A stretch of DNA of 7,153 nt, taken from positions 1-7,153 of the forward strand of contig JAACDV010000120.1 of assembly GCA_009936825.1 (NCBI GenBank), in the 5' to 3' direction. This stretch comes from Bacteroidota bacterium (GTDB lineage: Bacteria; Pseudomonadota; Alphaproteobacteria; Puniceispirillales; Puniceispirillaceae). Positions 6,836 to 7,153 of the stretch are shown in pieces. The position numbers and the translations under genes are program-made. How positions within the stretch are numbered: position 1 is the first letter of the stretch; each line of letters begins with the position of its first letter. The notes beneath the pieces are model-generated. The model ran no database searches. It was given only the letters and a program-made list of their open reading frames with translations, and was not told the DNA's origin.

Positions 6836-7153
6836 TTAATCATCGGGCGTTTCGTTCACATAATCAACCAGAACAGCACGAATTTCGGGCGTCCATTGCA
6901 GCGATTTCATAGCGTCCAGATCGGTGTGAACAATCGCCGCCTGCCCCGCCAAAACTTCGCGCGGGCCAGCAAATGCGTGATAGTCAAAAGTCACACTCGA
7001 CTTGCCAAGACGTGCCACCTGCAATGACCAATCCAGCTGATCGCCAAGACGCGCCGGAGATTTGAAATCGAGTTTCGCTGACACTGCCGGAATACCGCGG
7101 CGGTCAGTGGCGTGCATCTGGCTGAAGGGCCAGCCTACGACGTCACGGAAAAA
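6836..7153 (-). CDS. Acyl-CoA thioesterase, 4-hydroxybenzoyl-CoA thioesterase (4HBT) family, 5' end missing
   Basis: The last 105 residues and the stop codon are visible; the frame stays open to the right edge of the window. Family members are usually about 130-145 aa, so some 30-40 N-terminal residues lie outside, including the segment that normally carries the catalytic acidic residue. The visible part begins FFRDVVGWPFSQMHATDRRG. It then shows the hot-dog strand pattern IPAVSAKLDFKSPARLGDQL followed by VARLGKSSVTFDYHAF. The SPARLGD and LGKSSVTF stretches are typical of 4HBT/YbgC-type thioesterases. An internal ATG at 7115-7117 is not the start, because family similarity continues upstream of it. 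The likely job is hydrolysis of an aromatic or ring-derived CoA ester, releasing CoA. This is inferred from the ligase two genes downstream. Confidence 0.85.
   Translation of the reverse strand, partial: FFRDVVGWPFSQMHATDRRGIPAVSAKLDFKSPARLGDQLDWSLQVARLGKSSVTFDYHAFAGPREVLAGQAAIVHTDLDAMKSLQWTPEIRAVLVDYVNETPDD

Overview
The window looks like part of an alphaproteobacterial chromosome, possibly from a marine lineage. The basis is moderate GC content, close packing of genes, and protein families that resemble aromatic-acid catabolic loci of Rhodobacterales/Rhodospirillales-type bacteria. This taxonomic guess comes from protein style only; no rRNA or marker gene is present.

All eight genes lie on the minus strand and read from right to left. 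In transcription order they are: a 4HBT-type acyl-CoA thioesterase cut by the right edge (6836-7153); a RidA/YjgF-family protein (6389-6787); a benzoate/2-aminobenzoate-type CoA ligase (4732-6348, GTG start); a periplasmic binding protein of the branched-chain amino acid/aromatic acid class (3481-4641); then the membrane and ATPase parts of the same ABC importer, LivH (2466-3389), LivM (1475-2461), LivG (729-1478) and LivF (25-732). Gaps are 40-91 bp among the first five genes. In the importer block livH and livM are 4 bp apart, and livM-livG and livG-livF overlap by ATGA.

The genes fit one functional unit. The importer brings in a small aromatic carboxylate, the ligase activates it to the CoA thioester, and the thioesterase could recycle dead-end CoA esters. 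The RidA-like protein may handle a reactive or amino-substituted intermediate. The ligase resembles 2-aminobenzoate-CoA ligases, so aerobic CoA-dependent anthranilate (or substituted benzoate) degradation is the best hypothesis. The diagnostic monooxygenase/reductase is not in the window and would be expected beyond the right edge.

The clearest non-coding signal is a strong intrinsic terminator-like hairpin (3428-3464) between the binding-protein gene and livH. It probably sets the ratio of binding protein to permease. A 14-bp tandem duplication crosses the livF stop codon at the left edge, and a small inverted repeat lies upstream of the binding-protein gene. No RNA genes, CRISPR arrays or mobile elements were seen, and no stretch over 300 bp lacks a gene. 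I find no evidence of a wholly new system; the points worth checking are details of this catabolic and uptake cluster.
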